The notes: generated by a model not told the origin, from the letters alone. A DNA stretch of 64,000 bases from Vibrio vulnificus NBRC 15645 = ATCC 27562 (GCF_002224265.1 NZ_CP012881.1:1674001-1738000), one strand, 5' to 3'; shown: positions 13,743-23,929, counted from the first letter of the stretch. Numbers and translations are program-made.

Positions 13743-14336
13743 TTAGCGCTCAACTTTGCTTAGGGAGAGTCGCTGATGTACTTGTTGGCGAAGGTAGGGC
13801 ACGGTTTGTTCTTCAAACCAAGGATTCTTTCTCAACCACAGTGTGTTCCTAGGCGAGGGGTGAGGAAGTGGCAGGTAATCGGGTAGCCAAGCTTGCCAAT
13901 TTTGTACCGTTTCAGTCACTGTTTTTGGTTTGTTCGACAGATAACGGTTTTGTGCATATTGACCAATCAACAGTGTCAGTTCGATATTGGGTAAGTGTTT
14001 CAGTAAGGCCTCATGCCACAGCGGTGCGCACTCTTTTCGTGGCGGAAGATCGCCAGATTGCCCTTGTCCGGGATAGCAAAATCCCATCGGCATGATGGCG
14101 ATCTGTTTTGGGTCATAAAAAGTCTGCTTTTCAATGTCTAACCACGCTCTTAAGCGATTGCCACTGGCATCATTCCACGGAATGGATGTGTGGTGGACTT
14201 TGGTCCCTGGCGCTTGTCCAATGATCAAAATCTTCGCCTCTGAGTGAGCTTGAACCACAGGGTTAGCACCGAGCGGCAAGGCGGAGGCACACACTTGGCA
14301 AGCCCGGATTTGAGTTAACAGCGGCTCAAGCGGCAT
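13743..14336 (-). CDS. Uracil-DNA glycosylase family protein
   Basis: Uracil-DNA-glycosylase superfamily protein of 197 residues. The motif IIGQAPGTKVHHTSIPWND near residue 38 resembles the catalytic loop and LPHPSPRN near residue 160 the second UDG motif. Whether it removes uracil or another lesion cannot be read from the sequence. The upstream dehydrogenase gene ends 3 bases before this start, so they are probably one operon. In E. coli the hemE-yjaG interval carries nfi (endonuclease V), also a repair gene for deaminated bases; this is a suggestive replacement. Confidence 0.8.
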   Translation of the reverse strand: MPLEPLLTQIRACQVCASALPLGANPVVQAHSEAKILIIGQAPGTKVHHTSIPWNDASGNRLRAWLDIEKQTFYDPKQIAIMPMGFCYPGQGQSGDLPPRKECAPLWHEALLKHLPNIELTLLIGQYAQNRYLSNKPKTVTETVQNWQAWLPDYLPLPHPSPRNTLWLRKNPWFEEQTVPYLRQQVHQRLSLSKVER

Positions 14337-14339
14337 GCA

Positions 14340-15266
14340 TCAATACCCTTTGGTGAAGCTGACTTGATGGTTGAGTGGGTACCCTTCAAGCCAACGATGG
14401 TAATTTTCTGCAAACAGCGCCATCACTTTCTCAGGAAAGCTCAGCGCGGCAATATGCGGCGTGATAGTGATTTGTTTGAGCCCCCAAAATGGATGATCCG
14501 TGACGAGGGGTTCTTGTTCAAATACATCCAAGAACGCATGTTCAACCCAGTGATTTTTAATCGCCAAAAGTAGTGCCGCATTGTCAATGACATCCCCACG
14601 TCCAACATTAAATAGCAGAGCATGACGACAGTGGCTTAGGCTCGCTTGGTTCAACAAGTGGTGAGTGTGTTCTGTGCTAGGCAGAGTGTTGACCACGATG
14701 TGTGCTTTCTTCAAGGCCGCTGCCAGCTCATTGATGTGGTAGGTTTGCTGAAAATGGCTACCGTTCGGCGGAATGCCTGTACGATTGACGCCAATGGTGT
14801 GTAACCCCATCGCCGTGCAGGCATGCGCTAGGTGATTACCTATGCTCCCTGTGCCTAAGATGGTGATCGTTTTGCCCTCTAGGGAAGAGTAGGGATGCGG
14901 TTGCCAGAGACGTTGCTGTTGCTGCTCGGCATAGCGGGCACAGTGGCGATAGTGTTGAATGGCGTAGCCGATGACGTATTCCGCGATCAAGGGGCCAAAA
15001 ATCCCACGGACATTGGTTAGCTTGTAATCTCGTCGTAACTCAGGTTGCATGAGCGCGTTCACGCCAGCGTAAGTCGATTGTAGCCATTCGAGCTGGTGGC
15101 ACTCAGACAAGCGTGGTGCAATGTGAGGTGGCGCCGCGAGGATGATATTGGCTTGCTCGATGTCCTCAGTGAGCGCTAAATCAGGTAACGCGTGATCAGC
15201 AAGCAGTTGGCGATAGGTCTCGTTGTCTTCGGTAACAATGAAAATCTTGTGTTTTGACTGATGCAT
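14340..15266 (-). CDS. D-isomer 2-hydroxyacid dehydrogenase
   Basis: NAD(P)-dependent 2-hydroxyacid dehydrogenase of 308 residues, similar to glyoxylate/hydroxypyruvate reductases. The Rossmann motif GTGSIG is at residues 138-143; the catalytic Arg, Glu and His appear in NVGRGDVID, DVFEQEPL and ITPHIAA. The physiological substrate cannot be assigned. Its stop is 3 bases upstream of the glycosylase-like gene and it is divergent from the yjaG homologue. Confidence 0.85.
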   Translation of the reverse strand: MHQSKHKIFIVTEDNETYRQLLADHALPDLALTEDIEQANIILAAPPHIAPRLSECHQLEWLQSTYAGVNALMQPELRRDYKLTNVRGIFGPLIAEYVIGYAIQHYRHCARYAEQQQQRLWQPHPYSSLEGKTITILGTGSIGNHLAHACTAMGLHTIGVNRTGIPPNGSHFQQTYHINELAAALKKAHIVVNTLPSTEHTHHLLNQASLSHCRHALLFNVGRGDVIDNAALLLAIKNHWVEHAFLDVFEQEPLVTDHPFWGLKQITITPHIAALSFPEKVMALFAENYHRWLEGYPLNHQVSFTKGY

Positions 15267-15332
15267 TAACTTTTTTCCCTGTGGCGAATCAAGTACACTT
15301 CCGCTGTCTTTTTCCGCAATGATTGAGTGATT

Positions 15333-15923
15333 ATGCTACAGAATCCCCTACAGGTCCGTTTAGAAAAACTGGAACCTTGGCAACAAATAACCTTCATGAC
15401 GTGTTTGTGTGAACGTATGTACCCAAACTACGCCATGTTTTGTGATAGCACTGGTTTCGCGGAACCAAGAGGTTATCGCAACATTTTAGACAGTGTATGG
15501 GAAATTCTCACGGTGAAAAACGCTAAGGTGAATTTTGAGCGTCAACTTGAGAAGTTGGAAGAGCTCTTCCCTAGCGCGGAAGAGTTCGATCTTTATGCGG
15601 TTTATCCTGCCATGGATGCGTGCCAATCTCTCTCCACCTTACTGCACGGTTTGCTTGATCGCGACTATCTGTTCGACTCGATGATTAAGATCAGTCAGCA
15701 ATCGGTGCAAACAGTGGTGGATTTAGAGCAAGCTCAAGGCAGTGAAGCGATCACCAATGAAAACCAGAAAGCGAACGAAGCGGTTTGTGCTGAATGGGAT
15801 GTGCAGTGGGCGATTTTCCGTCCTTTACGTGAAGCACAAGAGCGTGATATCGACTTGATTAAAGATTTACGCCAAGAGTTGAGGGATGATCCGATCAGCA
15901 ACTTGGGCATCACTCTGTCGTAA
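15333..15923 (+). CDS. yjaG: YjaG family protein (DUF416)
   Basis: Conserved cytosolic protein of unknown function, 196 residues as in E. coli YjaG. Recognisable segments are WQQITFMTCLCERMYPNYAMF, KNAKVNFERQLEKLEE and ERDIDLIKDLR. A GTG at 15327 is possible, but the ATG at 15333 gives the MLQNP start of the E. coli protein. It precedes hupA in E. coli too; here a convergent membrane-protein gene lies between. Confidence 0.88.
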   Translation: MLQNPLQVRLEKLEPWQQITFMTCLCERMYPNYAMFCDSTGFAEPRGYRNILDSVWEILTVKNAKVNFERQLEKLEELFPSAEEFDLYAVYPAMDACQSLSTLLHGLLDRDYLFDSMIKISQQSVQTVVDLEQAQGSEAITNENQKANEAVCAEWDVQWAIFRPLREAQERDIDLIKDLRQELRDDPISNLGITLS

Positions 15924-15929
15924 TGATAA

Positions 15930-15958
15930 GCAAAAGGCTCCATTGGAGCCTTTTGTTG
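15930..15958. terminator. Bidirectional terminator between yjaG and the CBS-domain protein gene
   Basis: AAAAGGCTCC and GGAGCCTTTT form a perfect 10-bp stem with a three-base loop, with T-rich sequence to the right and A-rich to the left. Confidence 0.85.
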
Positions 15959-15976
15959 TTTTGACACTTGAGCAAG

Positions 15977-17065
15977 CTACGACTTCGTTTTGTCGTTACT
16001 TCCTTCGTCTTCATCGTCGTCGCGGCTTTCGATCATGCCGTGCTTGTTTTTCCAGCGTTCCCAGCGTTGGTAAGCCAGCTCTTGCATGTCTTGGCTCTTA
16101 TCAGCTTCGTCGATGATCTCTTCCCCGAGTAGATATTCAAAAATATCTTCTAAGGTGACGAGGCCGAGCACGGTGCCATACTCATCAACCACGATAGAAA
16201 GTTGTAAGCGTTTTGCCATCATTTGATCAAACGCTTTAGGCAAAGCAAGCGTGTTCATGATGACGTGAATAGGGCGCATCACGGAACCCAGTTGTTTCTC
16301 TCCTGCCCCAGATTGCTGCAGTTTGAATAGCTCTAAGCGGTGGACAAAACCAATGATGTTGTCTTTCTGCTCGCTGTAAACCAGTGGGCGAGAGAAAGGT
16401 GTCTCTTTGTGCTCAGCGAGAAACTCGTTAATAGTGGTGGTGGCATCCACTCGAAAAACCACAGGTCGAGGTGTCATCACCTGCGTTACCGGTACATCTT
16501 GAATACCGAGCAAGTTACTCAGAATTTTAGACTCACCCTCTGCAAACTCGCCGCTTTCGCGTGCTAAGATCGCCATCGCTGATAGTTCATCGCGCATTTT
16601 GGGTAGTTCTTGATTGCGTGCTAAACGCTTGGTGATTTGCTCTGAGAACCAAACAAAGGGTGTTAGGGCCCAAACCATCCAGCGCAAGGTGGTGGCGGCG
16701 GATGGCGCCAGTTGTCGCCAGTAAGTGGCACCAATGGTCTTAGGGACGATTTCCGAAAGCACAAGAATGCCGAGCGTTAGGACGCCAGAGAATACCCCCA
16801 ACCATTCGCTACCAAAAACAACAGCCGCTTGCGCACCTGCCGTTGCCGCACCGATGGTATGTGCTATGGTGTTTAATGTGAGGATAGAAGCCAACGGGCG
16901 ATCAATGTCCGCTTTGAGTTTCGTCAGCGGTTCAGCCGCAGGATGGCCTTGCTGTCTGAGTTGAGCAATATAGCTTGGACTGATGCTCAGTAGTACCGCC
17001 TCCAGCACGGAACAGATGAAAGAAATACCAATAGCAATCGAAATATAGAAAGTAAGCAGTAGCAT
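15977..17065 (-). CDS. CNNM/CorC-type membrane protein (DUF21 plus paired CBS domains)
   Basis: Inner-membrane protein of about 362 residues. The first 170 residues form a DUF21-like domain with several membrane segments and the motif LSEIVPKTIG; two CBS domains follow (VTQVMTPRPVVFRV and LSIVVDEYGTVLGLVTLEDIFEYLLGEEI). The highly charged C-terminus ends in DDDEDEGSNDKTKS. Members of this family have been linked to divalent-cation transport or efflux; the substrate here is unknown. The ATG at 17065, preceded by AAGGG, is preferred to an upstream TTG at 17110. Confidence 0.85.
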   Translation of the reverse strand: MLLLTFYISIAIGISFICSVLEAVLLSISPSYIAQLRQQGHPAAEPLTKLKADIDRPLASILTLNTIAHTIGAATAGAQAAVVFGSEWLGVFSGVLTLGILVLSEIVPKTIGATYWRQLAPSAATTLRWMVWALTPFVWFSEQITKRLARNQELPKMRDELSAMAILARESGEFAEGESKILSNLLGIQDVPVTQVMTPRPVVFRVDATTTINEFLAEHKETPFSRPLVYSEQKDNIIGFVHRLELFKLQQSGAGEKQLGSVMRPIHVIMNTLALPKAFDQMMAKRLQLSIVVDEYGTVLGLVTLEDIFEYLLGEEIIDEADKSQDMQELAYQRWERWKNKHGMIESRDDDEDEGSNDKTKS

Positions 17066-17330
17066 AGTTGCCCTTGAAGAAGTCACGAGTTCACGTCTAC
17101 ACTGAGACAAAGTGCATTATCTAATGGTCGTAGACTCCTTGTAAATAGGTGCTTCGGCAGTGAAAACCAAGCTTCTGGTATGGTTATTCGATAACAATTT
17201 GTGAGTTATTACTCAGAAAACGGTTAAAAGTAAGGCACTAAAGCGAAAGATTGACGACAAACCTTTGCCAGACATAGGCTTTATGCTTTAGAGTGAAACG
17301 AATTCGATAACCTATGAGAAGGGAAACCTA

Positions 17331-17603
17331 ATGAACAAGACCCAATTAATCGACTTTATCGCAGAGAAAGCAGACCTATCTAAAGCACAAGCGAAAGCTG
17401 CTCTTGAAGCTACTCTTAACGGTGTGACTGACGCACTAAAAGAGGGTGACCAGGTTCAACTAATTGGTTTTGGTACATTCAAAGTAAACCACCGCGCAGC
17501 ACGTACTGGCCGTAACCCTAAAACGGGTGATGAGATCCAAATCGCTGCAGCAAACGTTCCTGCATTCGTAGCAGGTAAAGCACTGAAAGAATCAGTAAAC
17601 TAA
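17331..17603 (+). CDS. hupA: DNA-binding protein HU-alpha
   Basis: Small nucleoid-associated protein, 90 residues, that binds and bends DNA without strong sequence preference and forms dimers. The beta-arm region is [18 protein letters not shown] with FVAGKALK at the end. The start ATG has an AAGGGAAACC ribosome binding site. Its position after yjaG and before the yjaH-like gene identifies it as hupA, not hupB. Confidence 0.96.
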   Translation: MNKTQLIDFIAEKADLSKAQAKAALEATLNGVTDALKEGDQVQLIGFGTFKVNHRAARTGRNPKTGDEIQIAAANVPAFVAGKALKESVN

Positions 17604-17610
17604 TTGCTCT

Positions 17611-17640
17611 GCACCGGAGATTCTCTCCGGTGCCTTTTTT
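17611..17640 (+). terminator. hupA terminator
   Basis: GCACCGGAGA pairs with TCTCCGGTGC around TTC, then a C and six T. It ends two bases before a TTG that could be read as an earlier start of the next gene. Confidence 0.9.
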
Positions 17641-17654
17641 AATTGCCTGACATC

Positions 17655-18347
17655 ATGAAAAAACGACTTCTCTCCCTGACTGCCCTCCTAATCCTTGCTG
17701 GTTGTTCTTCAGCACCAAGACCAAATCTTGAACAATTCACTCATTTCTCTGGTGGCCAGACGATGGGCGATGCGACGAGTTTCTATTGGGTGACGGACAA
17801 ATTGACAGGGCCGCATAAAGCGTCGGACTACGTTTTTTCTGGAGATTACGGTTGGTACCAAAGCGAATATCGCTGGGATGAAGGCGCATTACGAGAGTTG
17901 ATTCGAGAAGGTGAGCAGCTTGATAGCAAGTTAGGCTTAGTACCTTATCGAATCCACGTTCGATTTAATGTTGAAGGGGATGCGGTTTATCAACAGTATC
18001 GCCTTAACGGGAAGGTTCTTCCTATCCAACAAGAGCAGTTGCAGCGCTACCAATACGAAGCGGATGCATTGGTTAAAGAGACTAAACAACAATCTCGAGA
18101 GGGATTGGAGTTGATACAGGGCTATTGGGATGGGGAAACGTTTGAAACCTGTAGTGGAGAGGAATATTCGAAACTTGAGTTTAACCAGACCCTCCCAGGA
18201 TTTGTGGTTAACCGATTAGCCAGTGTCGACAGCTATGTGGCGTTTTTAGGCAAAAAATCTTCACGTCGTTTGGAGGTCGAGACGTTACTGTTATTAGATG
18301 AAGACGATCGAGACTGCGTGGAAAAGCCCGTGTTGCTTGAAGAGTAA
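17655..18347 (+). CDS. yjaH: YjaH-like lipoprotein (DUF1481)
   Basis: Predicted lipoprotein of 230 residues. The start ATG at 17655 gives a signal peptide with the lipobox LILAGCSS, so Cys should be lipidated. The family (DUF1481) follows hupA in E. coli and has no established function. A TTG start at 17643 would overlap the hupA terminator and break the signal-peptide pattern. Confidence 0.8.
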   Translation: MKKRLLSLTALLILAGCSSAPRPNLEQFTHFSGGQTMGDATSFYWVTDKLTGPHKASDYVFSGDYGWYQSEYRWDEGALRELIREGEQLDSKLGLVPYRIHVRFNVEGDAVYQQYRLNGKVLPIQQEQLQRYQYEADALVKETKQQSREGLELIQGYWDGETFETCSGEEYSKLEFNQTLPGFVVNRLASVDSYVAFLGKKSSRRLEVETLLLLDEDDRDCVEKPVLLEE

Positions 18348-18373
18348 GGCTTACTCCGTTAGACGAATGAAAA

Positions 18374-18404
18374 GACAAAAGGCGCAAAATGCGCCTTTTG
18401 TTTT
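18374..18404. terminator. Bidirectional terminator between yjaH and purD
   Basis: ACAAAAGGCGCA and TGCGCCTTTTGT pair perfectly around AAA, serving the two convergent genes. Confidence 0.85.
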
Positions 18405-18425
18405 CTTTGCCAACTGATGCTGTTG

Positions 18426-19715
18426 TTATTTTTGTTGCTCGCGAGCGATTGCACGGTAGCCAATATCGTTGCGGTGGAACATCCCATCCCAACGGATCTG
18501 TTTTGCTAGCTCGTACGCGCGTTGCTGCGCTTCTGACACGCTGTTGCCCAGTGCAGTGGCACAAAGAACACGACCACCGTTTGTGACGATATCGCCCTCT
18601 TTATTTTCAGTACCAGCGTGGAAGACCTTCTCGCCTTCAATTTCAACTTGAGGTAGGCCAGAGATCACATCACCTTTGTTGTACGCTGCTGGGTAGCCAC
18701 CCGCTGCAAGCACAATACCGATCGATGCGCGAGGGTCCCACTTGGACTCGACTTGATCCAGTTTCTTGTCGATGGCCGCGAGGCACAATTCCACAAGATC
18801 CGATTCCATGCGCATCATGATAGGTTGAGTCTCTGGGTCACCAAAGCGGCAGTTGTACTCGATGACTTTTGGTGTGCCATCTTTGTCAATCATCAACCCG
18901 GCATAGAGGAAGCCCATGTATGGGTTACCTTCGGCGGCCATGCCGCGTACGGTAGGGTAGATCACCTCTTGCATAACACGGTTATGGATCTCAGGTGTTA
19001 CCACTGGTGCTGGTGAGTAAGCGCCCATGCCGCCTGTGTTTGGACCGGTGTCTTTGTCGCCGACACGTTTGTGATCTTGGCTGGTGGCCATCGGCAACAC
19101 GTTCTCGCCATCCACCATTACGATGAAGCTGGCTTCCTCGCCATCAAGGAACTCTTCGATCACCACACGGCTGCCTGCGTCGCCAAAGGCGTTGCCTGCG
19201 AGCATGTCTTTGATAGCCTCTTCGGCTTCTTCTAGCGTCATCGCGACAATCACGCCTTTGCCTGCTGCAAGGCCATCTGCTTTCACCACGATTGGCGCGC
19301 CTTGTTCACGTACATAGGCCAGTGCTGGCTCGATGTCCGTAAAGTTCGCGTACGCCGCAGTAGGGATTTGATGGCGAGCAAGGAAGTCTTTGGTAAATGC
19401 TTTAGAGCCTTCAAGTTGCGCAGCCGCTTGGGTAGGGCCAAAAATTGGCAGACCTGCTTCACTAAACGCATCAACAACCCCCAGTACGAGCGGCACTTCA
19501 GGACCGACGATGGTCAGTTCAATGGCTTTCTCTTTAGCAAATGCCACTAAACCAGCAATGTCTTCAACGGCGATGTTGACGTTTTCTAGCTTAGGCTCAA
19601 GTGCGGTACCTGCGTTCCCCGGTGCGACGAAGATTGTCTCCACATTGGGGTTTTGTGCGGCTTTCCAACCTAGTGCGTGTTCACGACCACCGGAACCAAT
19701 TATTAATACATTCAT
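18426..19715 (-). CDS. purD: Phosphoribosylamine-glycine ligase
   Basis: ATP-grasp enzyme that joins glycine to phosphoribosylamine, step 2 of purine synthesis. It starts MNVLIIGSGGREHALGWK at 19715 and has 429 residues, the same as E. coli PurD; the longer frame to 19760 would run through an intergenic hairpin. The ATP-grasp motif KADGLAAGKGVIV and NCRFGDPETQ are visible. It lies downstream of purH as in the E. coli purHD operon. Confidence 0.96.
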   Translation of the reverse strand: MNVLIIGSGGREHALGWKAAQNPNVETIFVAPGNAGTALEPKLENVNIAVEDIAGLVAFAKEKAIELTIVGPEVPLVLGVVDAFSEAGLPIFGPTQAAAQLEGSKAFTKDFLARHQIPTAAYANFTDIEPALAYVREQGAPIVVKADGLAAGKGVIVAMTLEEAEEAIKDMLAGNAFGDAGSRVVIEEFLDGEEASFIVMVDGENVLPMATSQDHKRVGDKDTGPNTGGMGAYSPAPVVTPEIHNRVMQEVIYPTVRGMAAEGNPYMGFLYAGLMIDKDGTPKVIEYNCRFGDPETQPIMMRMESDLVELCLAAIDKKLDQVESKWDPRASIGIVLAAGGYPAAYNKGDVISGLPQVEIEGEKVFHAGTENKEGDIVTNGGRVLCATALGNSVSEAQQRAYELAKQIRWDGMFHRNDIGYRAIAREQQK

Positions 19716-19735
19716 CTCATCATCCTCAAATCTTG

Positions 19736-19764
19736 CAAAAAGAGGTACCTTATAAGGCACCTCT
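19736..19764 (-). terminator. Hairpin with T-run between purH and purD
   Basis: In the leftward transcript AGAGGUGCCUU pairs with AAGGUACCUCU, using one G-U pair, and is followed by five U. It should cause at least partial termination between purH and purD, lowering purD relative to purH. Confidence 0.6.
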
Positions 19765-19772
19765 GATAAAAA

Positions 19773-21365
19773 TTAGTGGCGGAAGTGGCGCATACCCGTA
19801 AAGATCATCGCCATACCGTGCTCATCTGCGGCGGCAATCACTTCGTCATCACGCATCGAGCCGCCTGGCTGAATCACACACTTAATGCCAGCTTCTGCTG
19901 CTGCATCAATACCGTCACGGAATGGGAAGAAGGCATCAGAGGCCATGACACACCCTTCAACTTGTAGACCTTCGTCTGCCGCTTTAATGCCAGCAATCTT
20001 CGCTGAGTAGACGCGGCTCATTTGGCCAGCGCCCACACCAATGGTCATGTCGCCTTTAGAGTAAACAATCGCGTTCGATTTTACGTACTTCGCCACTTTC
20101 CAGCAGAATAGCGCGTCTTTGAGTTCTTCTTCCGTTGGCTGGCGCTTAGAGACGACTTTAAGGTCATCGAGGCTGACCATGCCTTGGTCGCGATCTTGAA
20201 CCAGTAGGCCGCCGTTCACGCGTTTTACGTCAAAGCCCGTTGTCTTCGTTGTCCACTCGCCACACTCAAGCAGACGAACATTTTTCTTCGCTGCCACCAC
20301 TTCCATCGCTTCAGCTGATACAGAAGGGGCAATGATCACTTCAACAAATTGACGCTCAACGATCGCTGTTGCCGTTTCTGCGTCTAGCTCTTGGTTGAAA
20401 GCGATGATGCCACCAAATGCAGAAGTAGGGTCGGTTTGGTAAGCGCGGTTGTACGCCTCTAGGATGTCCTTACCTAGCGCTACGCCACATGGGTTAGCGT
20501 GTTTGACGATCACACAAGCTGGCTCATTAAACTCTTTCACGCACTCAAGTGCTGCGTCAGTGTCTGCGATGTTGTTGTAAGAGAGGGCTTTACCTTGGAT
20601 TTGGCGAGCGGTTGCAACCGATGCTTCTTGTGGGTTGGCTTCAACGTAGAAAGCCGCTGCTTGGTGGCTGTTCTCACCGTAGCGCATGTCTTGTTTTTTG
20701 ATGAACTGCTGGTTGAAAGTGCGCGGGAATTTGCTCTCTTCATCACCCTCTTTGTTCTCTCCGTATGAAGGAACCATAGTGCCGAAGTAGTTCGCGATCA
20801 TGCCGTCGTAAGCGGCGGTGTGCTCAAAGGCTGCGATAGCGAGGTCGAAGCGCGTTTCTAGAGTGAGGGACTTGTCGTTTGCATCCATTTCTGTGATGAC
20901 GCGATGGTAGTCTGAAGCGTTGACAACGATAGTCACGTCTTTATGGTTTTTCGCCGCAGAGCGAACCATGGTTGGGCCACCGATGTCGATGTTTTCAACC
21001 GCGTCAGCCAGTGTGCAGCCTTCTTTGGCGACGGTTTCTGCGAATGGGTAGAGGTTAACCACCACCATGTCGATCGGGTTGATGCCGTGTTTTTCCATGA
21101 CCTCATCGTCTTGGCCACGACGACCGAGCACACCACCGTGAACTTTCGGGTGAAGCGTTTTAACGCGACCGTCCATCATTTCTGGGAAACCAGTGTAGTC
21201 AGAGACTTCAGTGACTGCGATGCCTTGCTCTGCAAGTAAACGAGCAGTACCGCCAGTCGATAAGATATCGACACCGCGCTCAGCAAGAGCTTGCGCAAAC
21301 TCAACAATACCGGTTTTGTCTGATACGCTGATAAGCGCACGGCGAATAGGACGAGCGTTGTTCAT
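19773..21365 (-). CDS. purH: Bifunctional AICAR formyltransferase / IMP cyclohydrolase
   Basis: Enzyme of the last two steps of IMP synthesis, 530 residues (E. coli 529). The N-terminal cyclohydrolase domain begins [17 protein letters not shown] with [10 protein letters not shown]; the formyltransferase domain has KHANPCGVA and ends with [19 protein letters not shown]. First gene of purHD, with a PurR-like operator upstream. Confidence 0.97.
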   Translation of the reverse strand: MNNARPIRRALISVSDKTGIVEFAQALAERGVDILSTGGTARLLAEQGIAVTEVSDYTGFPEMMDGRVKTLHPKVHGGVLGRRGQDDEVMEKHGINPIDMVVVNLYPFAETVAKEGCTLADAVENIDIGGPTMVRSAAKNHKDVTIVVNASDYHRVITEMDANDKSLTLETRFDLAIAAFEHTAAYDGMIANYFGTMVPSYGENKEGDEESKFPRTFNQQFIKKQDMRYGENSHQAAAFYVEANPQEASVATARQIQGKALSYNNIADTDAALECVKEFNEPACVIVKHANPCGVALGKDILEAYNRAYQTDPTSAFGGIIAFNQELDAETATAIVERQFVEVIIAPSVSAEAMEVVAAKKNVRLLECGEWTTKTTGFDVKRVNGGLLVQDRDQGMVSLDDLKVVSKRQPTEEELKDALFCWKVAKYVKSNAIVYSKGDMTIGVGAGQMSRVYSAKIAGIKAADEGLQVEGCVMASDAFFPFRDGIDAAAEAGIKCVIQPGGSMRDDEVIAAADEHGMAMIFTGMRHFRH

Positions 21366-21550
21366 GCTTCCAATTTCCTCAAATTCACGGAGTTAAACTA
21401 AAGATATTTGCCAAAAATGAACTTGTTTTTACCTCTTGGGGTAAAATATTGGCCAGTTTTGGAAAAGACCTTTGTCTCGCTTTTCTGGTAAGAAGACAGT
21501 CTCCCTCATTTGATGGCGCGTATTCTAACCAATTTATTACATAAAAGCTC

Positions 21551-21566
21551 GCGCAATCGTTTGGCA
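21551..21566 (-). promoter_or_regulatory. Candidate PurR operator upstream of purH
   Basis: GCGCAATCGTTTGGCA matches the PurR palindrome ACGCAAACGTTTGCGT at 12 of 16 positions, including the central CGTTTG. Control of purHD by PurR is established in E. coli. A candidate -10 TAGAAT lies between this site and purH on the minus strand, leaving a leader of over 100 bases that holds a small hairpin (TTTTACC/GGTAAAA, 21428-21446). Confidence 0.6.
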
Positions 21567-21635
21567 TCTCAAAAATAATTGCAAAAAACTCGAACTTTAA
21601 GAGAAAAAGTAACGAGATAGTTAATAAGGAAAGTT

Positions 21636-22034
21636 ATGTTTCAGATAGGTGAACTGGCGAAACGTTGTGGTGTGAGCGCGGATACACTGCGTTTTTATGA
21701 AAAAAATGCCCTGATCAAGCCTGCGGGTCGTAGTGAATCCGGTTACCGTCTTTACAATCACGAAAACCAGAAGCAGGTGGGATTCATTTTAAAAGCCAAA
21801 GAACTCGGTTTGAGTTTGGAAGAGATCAAAGAGCTACTGGAGATCAAACTCGAAGCAACAGAACACAGTTGCGCCGAGGTGAAAGCGATCACTTCTGCTA
21901 AGTTGGCACTCATCGATGAGAAAATTGCCGAATTAAACAAAATTCGTCGGGCACTGAAAAAAATTAATGATGCGTGCTGTGGCCATGTGGAAGACAATGC
22001 CAGCCACTGCTCCATTCTTGCTGCTTTAGAATAA
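21636..22034 (+). CDS. zntR: Zinc-responsive MerR-family activator
   Basis: MerR-family regulator of 132 residues. The winged helix is at the N-terminus (IGELAKRCGVSADTLRFYEKN), followed by a dimerisation helix. Metal-binding cysteines match ZntR: Cys in EHSCAEVK and the C-terminal CCGHVEDNASHC loop. ZntR activates zinc-efflux ATPase genes; no zntA is in this window, so it acts elsewhere. Confidence 0.85.
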   Translation: MFQIGELAKRCGVSADTLRFYEKNALIKPAGRSESGYRLYNHENQKQVGFILKAKELGLSLEEIKELLEIKLEATEHSCAEVKAITSAKLALIDEKIAELNKIRRALKKINDACCGHVEDNASHCSILAALE

Positions 22035-22093
22035 CAGACGGCTTAGGCCATCGATGACCTAAGCCGCTCGTAAGCTTGCTCATTCTATTGGCG

Positions 22094-23743
22094 TTACACC
22101 TTGAACGCGGCAAAGTTGACTTGCAATTGCTTACCGCTAGCCATCAACTGCTCGCTCGCTGCAGCGACTTGATTGGCTTGTGCTGCCGTCTGCTCACTGT
22201 GATCGACAATTTGCAGAAGGTTGTGGTTGATGAGCTCGGTGGCGGACGTTTGCTCGCCACTGGCACGAGCAATGTGCTGGTTGAGCTGCAAAATGACCGC
22301 AATTTGCGCATCGATGTCACTTAGGGATTGCTGTGCCAAGCTGGCTTGTTGCTGGGTTTCGGTGGATTGATGCTGCGTTTGCTCCATCGATAAACAGACA
22401 TCATTGGCGCGTTGTTGCAACTGCGCGATGATGTGTTGAATTTCATCGGTACTGCTGCTGGTGCGCGTAGCCAATGTGCGTACTTCGTCAGCGACCACCG
22501 CAAAGCCACGGCCTTGCTCACCGGCTCGGGCGGCTTCTATGGCTGCATTGAGTGCCAATAAGTTCGTTTGCTCGGCCACGCCGCGGATCACCTCCAAAAC
22601 AGTACCTACTTTTTGAGTTTCCTTAGCTAACTCTTGTACATTGAGTTCTGTTTGGGTCACGGTGTGTGACAAGGCATGCATGTAGCCAGAGGCTTTTTCA
22701 ATGATGGCACTGCCTTCTTTGCCTTTCTTTGAGGCATTCTGCGCTGCATTGGCCGCCTCTTGTGCTGAATCGGCCACTTGCATATTGCTATCATGCAGCT
22801 GCCTCATTGCGCTGGCGACGGAATCGACCGAGTGTTGCTGGGCGGTGGCTTTTTCGAGAGCATTTCTTGCTACTTGGGTCAACTCAGAGGCAGATCCAGT
22901 GACATCACGTGTAACAGGGGCAATGCCTTGCACGATGAGGCGGATCTTGCTGGTGAACTGGTTAAACGCTCGGGCGATTTGCGCTAACTCATCTTGGCCA
23001 TCGGCAGGTAGCTGTTTGGTCAGGTCGCCATCACCTTGTGCAATATCCTCTAAAGCGCGCTGTGTCGCTCTACAAGGCTGGGTAATGCTGTTGCCTATCC
23101 ATCCAGCTAGCAACAACATGACTGCGCCAGTCAGGCTCAATTGGAGAAGGGAAGCACGAATACGCTGCCACACCAGCGCTTCAACATCATCGATATAAAC
23201 GCCACTGCCGGTAATCCATCCCCATGGCTGGAACATTTGCACATAAGAGACTTTTTCCACATCAACGTCCGAACCCGGTTTTGGCCACATGTAATGGACA
23301 AAGCCAGCCCCAGATGTTTTCGCCACCGAAACCATTTCAACAAACAGCGCCTTGCCCGTCGGATCTTTCACTGCGCTTAAACTCTTGCCGTTCAGTTGCG
23401 GTTTCATCGGGTGCATGATCATATTGGGCTGATCATCGTTAATCCAAAAGTAATCTTCTTTTTCATAGCGCAGCTGGCTAATGGCCGCCTTGGCTTGTGT
23501 TTGCGCCTCTTCGCGCGACAAGTGCCCAGCTTGTTCTTGTTGATAATAGTGCTGCTGCAAGCTCACGGCTGCTTCGACCAAATGGCGTGTTTTGACCTGC
23601 TTGGCTTCCATCAAATCACTTTGATAGGCATAAAGCAGTGCGATAAATGGAAGCAGCAATAGTGATGTAATCACGAAGGTGAGTACATAAAGCCGCTGTT
23701 TGATGTTAATGATGCGCAAGCTGGAACCGACCATACCAATCAC
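22094..23743 (-). CDS. Methyl-accepting chemotaxis protein with a Cache sensor domain
   Basis: Transmembrane chemoreceptor, 549 residues. A membrane segment near residues 20-40 leads into a periplasmic single-Cache (sCache_2-like) domain ([34 protein letters not shown]), a second membrane segment near 190-215, a HAMP domain, and the cytoplasmic signalling hairpin with [20 protein letters not shown]. The ligand cannot be predicted reliably. It is a single-gene unit. Confidence 0.9.
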   Translation of the reverse strand: MIGMVGSSLRIINIKQRLYVLTFVITSLLLLPFIALLYAYQSDLMEAKQVKTRHLVEAAVSLQQHYYQQEQAGHLSREEAQTQAKAAISQLRYEKEDYFWINDDQPNMIMHPMKPQLNGKSLSAVKDPTGKALFVEMVSVAKTSGAGFVHYMWPKPGSDVDVEKVSYVQMFQPWGWITGSGVYIDDVEALVWQRIRASLLQLSLTGAVMLLLAGWIGNSITQPCRATQRALEDIAQGDGDLTKQLPADGQDELAQIARAFNQFTSKIRLIVQGIAPVTRDVTGSASELTQVARNALEKATAQQHSVDSVASAMRQLHDSNMQVADSAQEAANAAQNASKKGKEGSAIIEKASGYMHALSHTVTQTELNVQELAKETQKVGTVLEVIRGVAEQTNLLALNAAIEAARAGEQGRGFAVVADEVRTLATRTSSSTDEIQHIIAQLQQRANDVCLSMEQTQHQSTETQQQASLAQQSLSDIDAQIAVILQLNQHIARASGEQTSATELINHNLLQIVDHSEQTAAQANQVAAASEQLMASGKQLQVNFAAFKV

Positions 23744-23929
23744 TCCTTGAAGGTTGGGGGATACATTTGTTGATTGTTATTGTTTTTTCAATGTAACAAA
23801 TTGATAACTGAACCGTATATGCGACCAAAGGCGAGATTTGAAAGTGATTACGGTTTTAAAGTAAAGGTTGAGTGGTGTTACAGGAGAAATGTGCTAGCAC
23901 CCAGCAAAAGGCATAAGAACCGATAAAAG

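Noticed and set aside
22042..22074. Inverted repeat CGGCTTAGG/CCTAAGCCG between zntR and the chemoreceptor gene
   Set aside because: Probably a shared transcription stop for convergent genes, but there is no T-run on either side, so I do not call it a terminator.
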